Shown piece after piece: positions 1 to 6,812 of a DNA stretch of 11,968 bases. The notes beneath the pieces were generated by a model, which had not been told where the DNA came from, searched no databases, and saw nothing but the letters and a program-made list of their open reading frames with translations. The stretch is from assembly GCA_046635845.1 (NCBI GenBank), contig JAQQXN010000010.1, one strand, 5' to 3'. The stretch comes from UBA168 sp011055275 (lineage in GTDB: Archaea > Thermoproteota > Thermoprotei_A > Marsarchaeales > UBA168). A program made the position numbers and the translations under genes. Every line of letters begins with the position of its first letter. Positions within the stretch are counted from its first letter, which is position 1.

Positions 1-1
1 C

Positions 2-208
2 GAGAGGAGGAAGGTCACGTTCCGCGTCCCAGCCGAGATCCTATCCTTCTACGATCAATACATGAGACAAGTAGTGGAGGAAGGAGAGTACGCCGTGGAG
101 GTGGGTTCCTCCTCAGAAGACGTGAGGCTGAGCGGCAAGTTCTACGTGACGAGAACGCTGGTGATAGGCGAGAGGAAGAGGTTCTTCAGCGAGACAGTAA
201 TCGAATAA
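2..208 (+). CDS. GH3 family beta-glycosidase, C-terminal end only (5' truncated by window)
   Basis: Only the last 68 codons are present, in frame from base 2 to the TAA at 206-208. The peptide reads KVTFRVPAEILSFYD, then VVEEGEYAVEVGSSSEDVRL and SGKFYVTRTL. This matches the fibronectin type III-like domain that ends many GH3 beta-glucosidases and beta-xylosidases (pattern: V.F.L....L.FYD followed by E.GEY.V.VGSSS.D.RL.G). The catalytic domains lie outside the window, so the substrate cannot be read. The gene converges on a GH31 alpha-xylosidase-like gene with a gap of 57 nt, which suggests a joint role in breaking down xylose- or glucose-containing oligosaccharides. Family assignment from this tail is fairly secure; beta-glucosidase versus beta-xylosidase is open. 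Confidence 0.82.
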   Translation, partial: ERRKVTFRVPAEILSFYDQYMRQVVEEGEYAVEVGSSSEDVRLSGKFYVTRTLVIGERKRFFSETVIE

Positions 209-265
209 AACTTTTATCAGGCAAAGAGCGCTTAAGAAATAAAAGCTCCCCTAAACGTAGATAGT
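209..265. terminator. Convergent intergenic gap with T-rich stretches on both strands
   Basis: The gap between two convergent glycosidase genes has a short T-rich tract on the plus strand (CTTTTAT, 211-217) and another on the minus strand (CTTTTATTT, from plus 237-245). Archaeal transcription often stops at such T-rich stretches without a stem, so this gap plausibly terminates both genes. No strong hairpin is visible. The call rests on position and base composition only. Confidence 0.3.
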
Positions 266-2443
266 TCAAAGGTTTATTTCTATCTGCTTTCCCTCGTAAT
301 TCGTGCTCCAGTCGGGCTGGCCTTCGTCTTTCCCTGCTCCCTTTCCCTCTCTTACGAGCACTAGGTCTATCTTCATGTTAGGCCTCTTGAAAGGCCCCTG
401 CTGATCTCCTATCTTCAGCTTCCTTTCCCTTTCAACCCAAGAGAAAGGCACCCTTGCGAACTCTCCTCTTTCATAAGCATAGGTCTCGCCGTCGTCGTCA
501 TAGAAGAAGAACTCGGCGTTGTCTCCTTTGTACACCCTGAGCTCAAGCTGCGATACAGGAACTGAAAGGCTCTGATCCGCGGGGCCAAGCGGTATTATCG
601 CTCCTTCCTTTACGAAAAGTGGGACCTTGTTAAGAGGTGAATCAACCTCTATTAGAGAACCCCCGGCTATGGCCTTTCCGGTCCAGAAGTCGTACCAGTT
701 GCCCTTCGGTAGGTAGACCCTTCTCCTCGTACTCGGCGCCGTTACTGGGCATACCATAATCGACGGGCCGAACATGTACTGATCTGATATGTTTAGCACT
801 TGTCTATCATCGAAGTCCATGAACAAAGGCCTCATCATGGTGTAGCCATCGGTTACCATCCTCGCGACGGAGTAAATGTAAGGGAATAACCTGTGTCTTA
901 GCTCGATGTAACTCTTGATTATTTGCTTCCCATCCTCCCCGAATCTCCATGGTTCCTTTGCGTACCACGTGCCGTGCACCCTCATTATGGGCGTAAAGGT
1001 GCTCCACTGCAACCACCTGATGAATATCTCCTTATAAGAGGGGGTTGATGGATCGCCACTGAAAAACCCTCCCGTATCGGTTGTCCAGTACGGTATACCT
1101 GACACGCTGAAGTTGAGCCCAGCTGGGATCTGGCCTGATAGAACTCCCCAGTCGTGGTGGATGTCGCCAGACCAGATTATGGCAGAGTGCCGCTGCTGAC
1201 CTGCAAAAGCTGACCTCGTAAGTATTACGACCCTCTTATCGGTTACCGACCTTTGCCCCTCGTAAACGGCCTTGGTATGCATTAGCGGGAAGGCGTTGAC
1301 CACGTTTGCCCCGGGTCCCATGGCCGTCTGTGAATCGTGAAGCCCTGTATAGAACGACCATATGCCCAGGTCTGAGGCCTCATCAATCGGCTTGTTGAGC
1401 TCTGGCTCTGAGGCGTCAAGCCACCACCCGTCAATTCCAAGCTTAAGCAACTCCTGCAGCCTAGCCCAGTAAGCCCGGCGCGCCTCCTCGTTGAATGGAT
1501 CGTAATTAAGCGAACCAGGTATGAGGTATCCTTTTTGTGAAAATTCCCTGTAAACTTCTGTGGACCTACCGAAGTTTGACCAGACAGATAGCATAAGCCG
1601 GATCCCGGCGTCGTGAAGCTGGGATGTAAGTTCCGATGGAGATGGATAATTATCCTCATCAAATTTAAGGGCATTCCAACCATGCTTTCCCCAGTACATC
1701 CAATCCTGAACGAGCACGTCGAGGGGTATTTTCTCTTTCTTGAATTGGTCAGCGATCTGAAGCAGCTCCGCCTGGTTTTTATACCTTTCCTTTGACTGCC
1801 AATATCCGTAGGCCCACTTGGGAAGAAGCGGCACCTGTCCCGTAAGCTTCCTGTAGCCCGCTACGACGTCATCAACCGTATTCCCGCGAATGACGTAGTA
1901 GGTCACCGGGCCGCGCTCAGCCCAATAGGCTATGCTCGCGTACCCTGCTTCCTCCACTAGTTTTAGCTTGGAGAGGCTGGCGTTATCCCAAAGTATGCCA
2001 TAACGGGCGCTTGACACGAGCAAGGGAACCGCAGTTTCCGTCGGATTCCTTTGTGACAGCACCACTTCGTTGCCCAGGTAGTTGAAGAGACCTTGGTGTT
2101 GCCCGAGCCCGTAGAAACCGTCTCCGCTAGCCATGTAGTCGATTTGGCTGGCCCCATCAGAGATCTCGTGGCGGACCTCCCTGAGGAACTCCTGTTTAGC
2201 TGAGAAGACGATGGAGTCCTCGCGAACGGTTACTGCCAGCGACCCCGTAGAGAGAATTATACCATCGGATTCGGTTAGAGAAGACTTCACGTTCCACTCT
2301 CCCAGCGTGACGGCCAGCTCTGGGGCCTTCCTTGAGGTATAGCGGGATATCTTTACGATATCCTCAGACAGGAAGGTGATCTCGGTCGTCTCGGTTCCCG
2401 ATTTTAGCCTTATACCGTTATCAAGCCTCTCATACGTGTTCAT
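266..2443 (-). CDS. xylS: GH31 alpha-xylosidase (XylS type), possibly alpha-glucosidase
   Basis: A 725-residue glycoside hydrolase family 31 enzyme that releases alpha-linked xylose (or glucose) from the non-reducing end of oligosaccharides, as in xyloglucan fragments or isoprimeverose. The N-terminal beta-sandwich carries GFYGLGQHQG (109-118). The barrel starts near 209 (KWAYGYWQSKERY) and has the QDWMYWGKHGWNALKFDE stretch (246-263), typical of the XylS-like subgroup. The nucleophile is probably D343 in WWLDASEPE and the acid/base D427 in IIWSGDI. C-terminal beta domains follow (WYDFWTG at 583-589, YDDDGETYAYERG at 648-660). Length is close to that of Sulfolobus XylS (about 730). There is no signal peptide, so it acts in the cytoplasm. 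ATG 2443 lies about 22 nt after a TATA box, consistent with a leaderless mRNA. Family certain; alpha-xylosidase preferred over alpha-glucosidase because maltase-type members usually have DMNEP at the nucleophile. Confidence 0.9.
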   Translation of the reverse strand: MNTYERLDNGIRLKSGTETTEITFLSEDIVKISRYTSRKAPELAVTLGEWNVKSSLTESDGIILSTGSLAVTVREDSIVFSAKQEFLREVRHEISDGASQIDYMASGDGFYGLGQHQGLFNYLGNEVVLSQRNPTETAVPLLVSSARYGILWDNASLSKLKLVEEAGYASIAYWAERGPVTYYVIRGNTVDDVVAGYRKLTGQVPLLPKWAYGYWQSKERYKNQAELLQIADQFKKEKIPLDVLVQDWMYWGKHGWNALKFDEDNYPSPSELTSQLHDAGIRLMLSVWSNFGRSTEVYREFSQKGYLIPGSLNYDPFNEEARRAYWARLQELLKLGIDGWWLDASEPELNKPIDEASDLGIWSFYTGLHDSQTAMGPGANVVNAFPLMHTKAVYEGQRSVTDKRVVILTRSAFAGQQRHSAIIWSGDIHHDWGVLSGQIPAGLNFSVSGIPYWTTDTGGFFSGDPSTPSYKEIFIRWLQWSTFTPIMRVHGTWYAKEPWRFGEDGKQIIKSYIELRHRLFPYIYSVARMVTDGYTMMRPLFMDFDDRQVLNISDQYMFGPSIMVCPVTAPSTRRRVYLPKGNWYDFWTGKAIAGGSLIEVDSPLNKVPLFVKEGAIIPLGPADQSLSVPVSQLELRVYKGDNAEFFFYDDDGETYAYERGEFARVPFSWVERERKLKIGDQQGPFKRPNMKIDLVLVREGKGAGKDEGQPDWSTNYEGKQIEINL

Positions 2444-2460
2444 AGGTTTTTAACACGTTA

Positions 2461-2468
2461 ATATTTAA
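2461..2468 (-). promoter_or_regulatory. TATA box of the GH31 gene
   Basis: TTAAATAT on the minus strand, centred about 22 nt before the ATG at 2443. Archaeal transcription starts about 22 to 27 nt past the box centre, which places the transcript start at or next to the ATG. Confidence 0.55.
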
Positions 2469-2692
2469 GTGCTGAAGACAGGAGCTGCCTCTGGATGCTT
2501 TAGCTCTAACTCTGGGAGCGAAAATCCCTTGAGGGGGATCTGCCCGCCTGCGAAAGCGCGAGGGCTTCTAACTGGAAAGAGGCCGTTGATTAGCAGGCTT
2601 CGTTTGTTTTGCGTCTCGAGCGTTGGTAAGCGCTGAGCGAATCTCCTCACCCTGTCCTGTGAAGCCGAGAGGCAAGTCATTAAGTCCCAACG

Positions 2693-2700
2693 CCTTAAAA
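2693..2700 (+). promoter_or_regulatory. TATA-like box upstream of the HAD-queC-transporter operon
   Basis: CCTTAAAA, centred about 23 nt before a GTG at 2720 that is in frame with the HAD phosphatase, with in-frame TAA and TAG codons directly upstream. The spacing matches the other leaderless genes here. It may drive the whole operon, either from GTG 2720 or with a leader of about 174 nt before ATG 2894. No better box lies just before 2894. Confidence 0.4.
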
Positions 2701-2719
2701 GTAGGCCACTTTCCAGCCC

Positions 2720-2893
2720 GTGAAGAGCTTGATCCGCAACCCAAAGACACCACTTGGTCTCTTTTATAGCGAGCTGGCTAAAGAAGCGCGCTGTTTCGGA
2801 CCCCCTAACATTGTAAAGCCCAACGAGACATCTGGTACGCTGATCCCTCAAGTACAGAAAGCTCCTTTCGGACTAGTGAGGCGAGCGAAACCC
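2720..2893 (+). other. Open in-frame upstream extension of the HAD gene (58 codons from GTG)
   Basis: From GTG 2720 the frame is open for 58 codons straight into the HAD ATG at 2894. The extension resembles no domain I know and carries no signal peptide. The case for translation is a TATA-like box at leaderless spacing from the GTG. The case against is that HAD enzymes begin within a few residues of the FDxDGT strand, which ATG 2894 does exactly, and that a GAGG element sits 11 nt before that ATG. It may be a real N-terminal extension or a leader. Confidence 0.3.
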
Positions 2894-3592
2894 ATGCAAA
2901 TAAAAGTCATAATGTTCGATTACGACGGGACGCTCGTAGATTACGCGGAGGCTAGGGAGAGCTCGCTAAAAGTCGCCATAACTGCGCTTTCGCTGAAGCT
3001 CGGCGTTCAAGAGGTTACCGTAGCGGATGCGATTAGGCGCGTGCAGGAGCTCATGGAAAGGCGCCAGATGCTTGACAGGGACGTCTGGTGGGTCGAAGCA
3101 GCGCGGGAGCTAGGACATGAACTAGCGCAACTTGATGCCCAAGAAATAACCGACCTTTATTGGTGTGAATGGAAAAAGCGTTCGAAGTCATTTCGGGCTT
3201 CGGCACCCATATTGCGTTCTCTGAAGGGCATGGGCTACCGGCTAGCCATGGTGGCCAACACGGATGGAAAGCCCGGAATGAAGATGCAGAGAATAAGGCA
3301 GGGCGACCTAGACTTGAGCGTTTTCGAGTTGATCTTGATCGCGGGAGATGACGTCCCCGAGACCAAGCCCTCACCTCTGCCCTTTCTCGGCGCCCTCCGG
3401 TCCCTTGGTATCAATGGATCCGAGGCGATTTACGTGGGAGATGACGCGCGCGTGGATGTCCCGGGCGCGACAGAAGCAGGTATGTTCACGGTGATCGTGT
3501 CCCGGAAAGGGCTAATTCCGGACGTTCCGCCTGACATCGTCATAGGAGAACTTGACCAGCTGCAATACATGCTGGCAATCGCAAGGCTTTAG
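2894..3592 (+). CDS. HAD-superfamily phosphatase
   Basis: A 232-residue haloacid-dehalogenase-type hydrolase that presumably removes phosphate from a small metabolite in the cytoplasm. All four HAD motifs are visible: motif I VIMFDYDGTLVD with nucleophile D9 and acid/base D11; motif II AMVANTDG with T123; motif III ETKPSPLPF with K158; motif IV VGDDARVDV with D183 and D184. The region between motif I and about residue 105 is the alpha-helical cap of a C1-type (phosphoglycolate phosphatase-like) enzyme. ATG 2894 fits the family start; an in-frame GTG at 2720 would add 58 residues. queC begins 22 nt downstream on the same strand, so the two are probably co-transcribed, hinting at a phosphatase step near GTP or 7-deazaguanine metabolism, but the substrate cannot be read from sequence. 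Confidence 0.88.
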   Translation: MQIKVIMFDYDGTLVDYAEARESSLKVAITALSLKLGVQEVTVADAIRRVQELMERRQMLDRDVWWVEAARELGHELAQLDAQEITDLYWCEWKKRSKSFRASAPILRSLKGMGYRLAMVANTDGKPGMKMQRIRQGDLDLSVFELILIAGDDVPETKPSPLPFLGALRSLGINGSEAIYVGDDARVDVPGATEAGMFTVIVSRKGLIPDVPPDIVIGELDQLQYMLAIARL

Positions 3593-3614
3593 GGGCTCCG
3601 TTTCGCTATAACCC

Positions 3615-4316
3615 ATGAGCACAGACAAGCGTAATGCCGTGGCGGTCTTATCTGGAGGACCGGATAGTATGAGCTACGCTGCCCTCAAGAAGTCTGAAGG
3701 ATACGACATATATCCCATAATTTTTGATTACGGACAGAAAGGTAAAAAAGAGATCCAGATAGCAAGGGATCTGTCTCGTAAGCTTAACTTTCACGAGCCG
3801 CTCGTGGTAGACATAAGTTCGGTAAAGGGGCTATGGGAAGGTTCTCAACTTACCGATGAAAGGGAAAAAATCGAGGACCAATATCAGCCCTCGGTGGTCG
3901 TTCCCCTTAGGAATGGGGTATTCCTGCTTTACGCCTCCATTTACGCGCTTAAGATAGGAGCGCACCTGATAATCTACGGATCGCATGAAGACGACATAAC
4001 TGCTAGAAGTGAGAATGGGGAGCCCCTTTACCCCGACTGTAGCCCGGCCTTCTCGCTGGCCCTCGAGAACGCCCTCAACCTAGGTCATTTTCCCATTTAC
4101 GAGAAAAAGTTCGAGATATGGTCACCTGCACGGGAGCACATGAAGAAGTCGACGCTGCTCAGAAAGGGCTATGAGATCATGGGAGACCTCATTTACGAAA
4201 CTTGGAGCTGTTACAAGAGCGGGGAAAAGCAGTGCGGGGTTTGCGAGAGCTGCCGTAACCGCAAGAAGGCTTTCGCTGAGGCCGGAATTCCAGACAAAAC
4301 CGAGTACGAAAGTTGA
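3615..4316 (+). CDS. queC: QueC family 7-cyano-7-deazaguanine (preQ0) synthase
   Basis: A 233-residue QueC-family protein. The family turns 7-carboxy-7-deazaguanine, ATP and ammonia into preQ0, which archaeal tRNA-guanine transglycosylase inserts at G15 on the way to archaeosine. The ATP-binding PP-loop SGGPDS is at 13-18, and FDYGQKGKKEI at 37-47 matches the family pattern. The zinc site is four cysteines (C199, C207, C210, C213) in SCYKSGEKQCGVCESC. The family signature YPDCRPEF appears as YPDCSPAF at 139-146, so the usual Arg and Glu are Ser and Ala. No glutamine amidotransferase domain is fused, unlike the GAT-QueC archaeosine synthases of some Crenarchaeota. The stop overlaps the transporter start, indicating an operon. 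QueC itself is most likely; a role as the QueC half of an archaeosine synthase is possible. Confidence 0.88.
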   Translation: MSTDKRNAVAVLSGGPDSMSYAALKKSEGYDIYPIIFDYGQKGKKEIQIARDLSRKLNFHEPLVVDISSVKGLWEGSQLTDEREKIEDQYQPSVVVPLRNGVFLLYASIYALKIGAHLIIYGSHEDDITARSENGEPLYPDCSPAFSLALENALNLGHFPIYEKKFEIWSPAREHMKKSTLLRKGYEIMGDLIYETWSCYKSGEKQCGVCESCRNRKKAFAEAGIPDKTEYES

Positions 4317-5023
4317 CTTGGGAGTTTTACGTTTGGCTATGCATAATCGCCTTTGACGTGCTTGGCTCAGCGATTTGGATAAGGAAGTTCAACAACTTCA
4401 TCCTTCCGCTGGCAAACTACGTGCTCTTGGTGCTCATGGCGCAGATTTTCGCGGTAAAGCTCATCGTTTATCCCTTGGTCAACTTAACGGCCACCATGGG
4501 AACTATGCTTTATCCCGAGACGCTGGTTTTGCTCGACATAATAAACGAGTTCTACGGAAAGCGCACCGCGTATATGAGTGTCATAGGAGGAGCTATCGCC
4601 CAGGTTTTCATGATAGCCTACTTTGTGATCTCGCTTGGCATTAGCTCCGTAAACGGTGTGGACGCCGCATGGGCAGCGATCTTTTCGGTATCCTCAAGGG
4701 TTGCCATAGCATCCATAATAGCGTTCGTGATAGATGAGCTGTTTGACGCTTATGTTTACGCTTACTTCAAGCAGAGGATGCCTTCAAAGCTTTACTTCAG
4801 GTATCTCGTAGCTGACATTCCTACGCTCACAATTGACACGCTCGTGTTCACTCCAATAGCGTTCTACGGCGTCGTTCCTCTGGTCCCTTTGATGGAGGCG
4901 CTTTTCATACTAAAGTATCTCATGGGCGCAGGTTCTACCCCCCTTATGTACGCGGCGAGGTACCTTGGGCACGGCCACCGCGATGCAAAGGAACAGGAAC
5001 TAAGTGCAAAGCAAGCGACTTAG
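4313..5023 (+). CDS. VUT/YhhQ family queuosine-precursor transporter (COG1738)
   Basis: A 236-residue integral membrane protein with about six hydrophobic segments, matching the VUT (YhhQ, DUF165) family that imports preQ0 or preQ1 in bacteria. Family marks are DIINEFYGK at 75-83 (pattern DxxxExYGK) and TIDTLVFTPIAFYG at 173-186 (pattern DTxxFxxIAFYG). The start is a TTG at 4313 that overlaps the TGA of queC, so translation is probably coupled; no ATG lies near the beginning of the conserved region. Being joined to queC, it likely supplies 7-deazaguanine bases from outside or recycles them, in parallel with synthesis. The C-terminal tail after about residue 218 is hydrophilic and cytoplasmic by inference. 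The stop overlaps that of the convergent small gene. Family secure; the exact base carried is inferred. Confidence 0.88.
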   Translation: MTWEFYVWLCIIAFDVLGSAIWIRKFNNFILPLANYVLLVLMAQIFAVKLIVYPLVNLTATMGTMLYPETLVLLDIINEFYGKRTAYMSVIGGAIAQVFMIAYFVISLGISSVNGVDAAWAAIFSVSSRVAIASIIAFVIDELFDAYVYAYFKQRMPSKLYFRYLVADIPTLTIDTLVFTPIAFYGVVPLVPLMEALFILKYLMGAGSTPLMYAARYLGHGHRDAKEQELSAKQAT

Positions 5024-5265
5024 TAACTATGAGCTCGCGACTGACCAGACTTCCTTATGAGCGATGCGCCCAACAGAACCAAGAAGCTGAAAACCGTGGT
5101 AAGGAAAAGCATGTTTGAGGCCCTCGCGTAATACGCTTGTTGTGTCAGGAAGGGATACTCGTAATAGGCTCCGCTAATATCCGCTATCTGATTGAGAGTG
5201 AGCAACGTCATCACCAGTCCCGTTATAAAAAGGGCGAGCCCCATTATGAAGATCTGCCTTTGCAT
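5020..5265 (-). CDS. Small two-helix membrane protein, function unknown
   Basis: An 81-residue protein (MQRQIFIMGLALF...) with two predicted transmembrane helices, about 5-25 and 52-70, joined by a short loop rich in Tyr (SGAYYEYPF, then TQQAYYARAS) that would face outward if both termini are inside; the tail RKSGQSRAHSY is basic. I do not recognise the family. The frame is open 17 codons further up to 5316, but ATG 5265 lies 22 nt after a TATA box and the upstream peptide looks non-coding, so the shorter form is preferred. It converges with the transporter gene and their stops share TTAG. Its coding status rests on the promoter, the clean hydrophobic pattern and the tight packing. Confidence 0.65.
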   Translation of the reverse strand: MQRQIFIMGLALFITGLVMTLLTLNQIADISGAYYEYPFLTQQAYYARASNMLFLTTVFSFLVLLGASLIRKSGQSRAHSY

Positions 5266-5283
5266 AGGTTCTTCACATAGGGG

Positions 5284-5290
5284 CTTATAC
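5284..5290 (-). promoter_or_regulatory. TATA box of the small membrane protein gene
   Basis: GTATAAG on the minus strand, centred 22 nt before the ATG at 5265. The spacing equals that of GH31 and decides in favour of 5265 over the upstream ATG at 5316. Confidence 0.5.
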
Positions 5291-5339
5291 GTCGAGCGCT
5301 GACCACGATGATACATGCTGTTTTCAAGTCCTTTGCCTT

Positions 5340-6776
5340 TTAGTCATCTTCAAGTAGCCTTTCCCACTTCTTCAAGGCGGTCATCAGCTTATCGCTCACG
5401 GTTATTGGCCTCGGAGTGTAGGTTTTTATCGTAGCGTCGACAATTGCGCAAGAGCCAGTCGGATGCCCACCCCCTCTTATCTCAGAAGGAACAGATGGAT
5501 CTAGGGAGCTGGTCGTGACGTCCTTTATCACTTGCACGTCAAGCGCGGGGTCGCAACGAGTGGCAACGGCGAAAAGCACCTGGTATACGTCTGACGGATC
5601 AACACCGTCGTCAACCACTACCACGGCCTTTCTCATCATACCTCCCATGGCAAGTGCGGCAGCGGCCGCGCGCGTGACGGCTCCACGGGTGGGGTTCCTC
5701 AACGAGATGATTAGCACCGAAGATGTCATGCAGGGCTGAACCAGCGAGTAGACACCTGCGACCTCGATGCCGAGGCTCTCGAGCGAATTCCAAGCCAACG
5801 CACTCACCGTAATCTGGGAGCCAAGCGAGTAAGAGTCAGACGACCCCTTGAATGGGGAGCCTCCCTCGTAAAGCGGAGGGTTACCCTGAATTATGGGGTC
5901 GTTCCTGTGCCAGATCTTTTTCACGCGAATAATGGGACTTGGACCCTTGTGCGTGTAATAACCCGCGCACTCTCCGAAAGGTCCTTCATCTACCATCTCA
6001 CTTGGTGGGACCTCGCCGAATATCGCCATCTCGGCTCCGCTGGGAATGGGCAGCTGGGTCTCCTGATCGATGATCACGTCCATGGGCCTTCCGGCTAGTC
6101 CTCCTGCCAAGTCTAGCTCCTGCTGTCTCCAAGGAAAGGCCGTCGCCCCGGCATAGAACGTGAGTGGGTCCTGCGCTCCAAGTACCGCCACTGGGGCCGC
6201 CTTGCCCATATTCCAATATTTTCTTATGATTGCAAGTCCGTCGTGCCCCGGGCTGATCATCAGCCCCAGTGTCTTACCGTCGTGAACCATGGCGCGGTAA
6301 ACCCCAACGTTAACCCATCCTTCGTCAGGATCCCTGAGGATGACCGCTCCTCCTGCGAGGTACCTGCCCGCGTCTTCTTCATGCCACCTGGGTATGGGAA
6401 AGCTGAGCAGATCTACTTCCTCGCCCTTCAGCTCGTTTTCCTTAATCGGTCCGTCGCTCACCTCTGTTGGCTTCAGGGGCTTTAGGTCCCTCAGCTTTCT
6501 TCTCCAGAAGTCCACCAGCTCCATCTCCCTCATTCCTGAGGGCCAGCTAAGTGCCAACGACTGCATTTCTCTGGAGATGTATAGGTTAGTCGCAACCCTT
6601 AGACCCTTGTTGTAACCCTTGACGACGTCAAAAAGCAGGGCGCGCGGTTTTGCGGAGCGCGCGATCATGGCGGATATGGCGCCTATTTCCACGTCCCAGT
6701 CGGCGCCCTTAACGTCTTTAACAAGCCCGCGGTGTCTTAGCTCTTCCAGGTATGCCCTTAAGTCGTGAAACGCCAT
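5340..6776 (-). CDS. UbiD-family prFMN-dependent decarboxylase
   Basis: A 478-residue cytoplasmic enzyme of the UbiD family, which uses prenylated FMN to remove or add carboxylate on aromatic or alpha,beta-unsaturated acids. By spacing from AnFdc1, the catalytic triad is R161 (VNVGVYRAM), E264 and E269 (DEGPFGECAGYY), and the metal/prFMN ligands are N156, H178 (SPGHDG) and E220 (RQQELDLAGGLAG). All six are present, so the enzyme is probably active. The end (GGHPTGSCAIVDATIK) fits the family. ATG 6776 gives the typical start MAFHDLRAYLEELRHRGLV and lies about 23 nt after a TATA box; the in-frame ATG at 6797 falls inside that box and cannot be used from this promoter. A partner UbiX is not in the window. 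A divergent MFS acid symporter suggests an aromatic acid substrate, which is an inference. Confidence 0.92.
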   Translation of the reverse strand: MAFHDLRAYLEELRHRGLVKDVKGADWDVEIGAISAMIARSAKPRALLFDVVKGYNKGLRVATNLYISREMQSLALSWPSGMREMELVDFWRRKLRDLKPLKPTEVSDGPIKENELKGEEVDLLSFPIPRWHEEDAGRYLAGGAVILRDPDEGWVNVGVYRAMVHDGKTLGLMISPGHDGLAIIRKYWNMGKAAPVAVLGAQDPLTFYAGATAFPWRQQELDLAGGLAGRPMDVIIDQETQLPIPSGAEMAIFGEVPPSEMVDEGPFGECAGYYTHKGPSPIIRVKKIWHRNDPIIQGNPPLYEGGSPFKGSSDSYSLGSQITVSALAWNSLESLGIEVAGVYSLVQPCMTSSVLIISLRNPTRGAVTRAAAAALAMGGMMRKAVVVVDDGVDPSDVYQVLFAVATRCDPALDVQVIKDVTTSSLDPSVPSEIRGGGHPTGSCAIVDATIKTYTPRPITVSDKLMTALKKWERLLEDD

Positions 6777-6795
6777 AACGCGTGAAAGCGCACGC

Positions 6796-6803
6796 ATAAA
6801 AAG
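6796..6803 (-). promoter_or_regulatory. TATA box of the UbiD-family gene
   Basis: CTTTTTAT on the minus strand, centred about 23 nt before ATG 6776. It overlaps the upstream in-frame ATG at 6797, which argues for translation from 6776 on a leaderless mRNA. Confidence 0.6.
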
Positions 6804-6812
6804 CTGTTTCGG

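Larger units (their letters stand above)
2444..2893. other. 450-nt interval without a confident gene; possible decayed frame on the minus strand
   Basis: Apart from the GH31 promoter (2461-2468) and a second TATA-like box (2693-2700), I see no recognisable gene. On the minus strand an open frame ends at TAA 2465-2467 with PELELKHPEAAPVFST. A proline/glutamate-rich end of this kind (PEAPP-like) is reminiscent of the C termini of archaeal IS200/IS605 TnpB proteins, but none of the TnpB zinc-finger or RuvC motifs is visible, so this is only a hint of a decayed insertion element. On the plus strand, 2720-2893 is an open extension of the HAD gene, listed separately. Confidence 0.3.

Noticed and set aside
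1282..1683. A 133-codon minus-strand open frame inside the GH31 gene.
   Set aside because: It is an alternate frame across the GH31 catalytic core, whose conserved motifs are read in the main frame.
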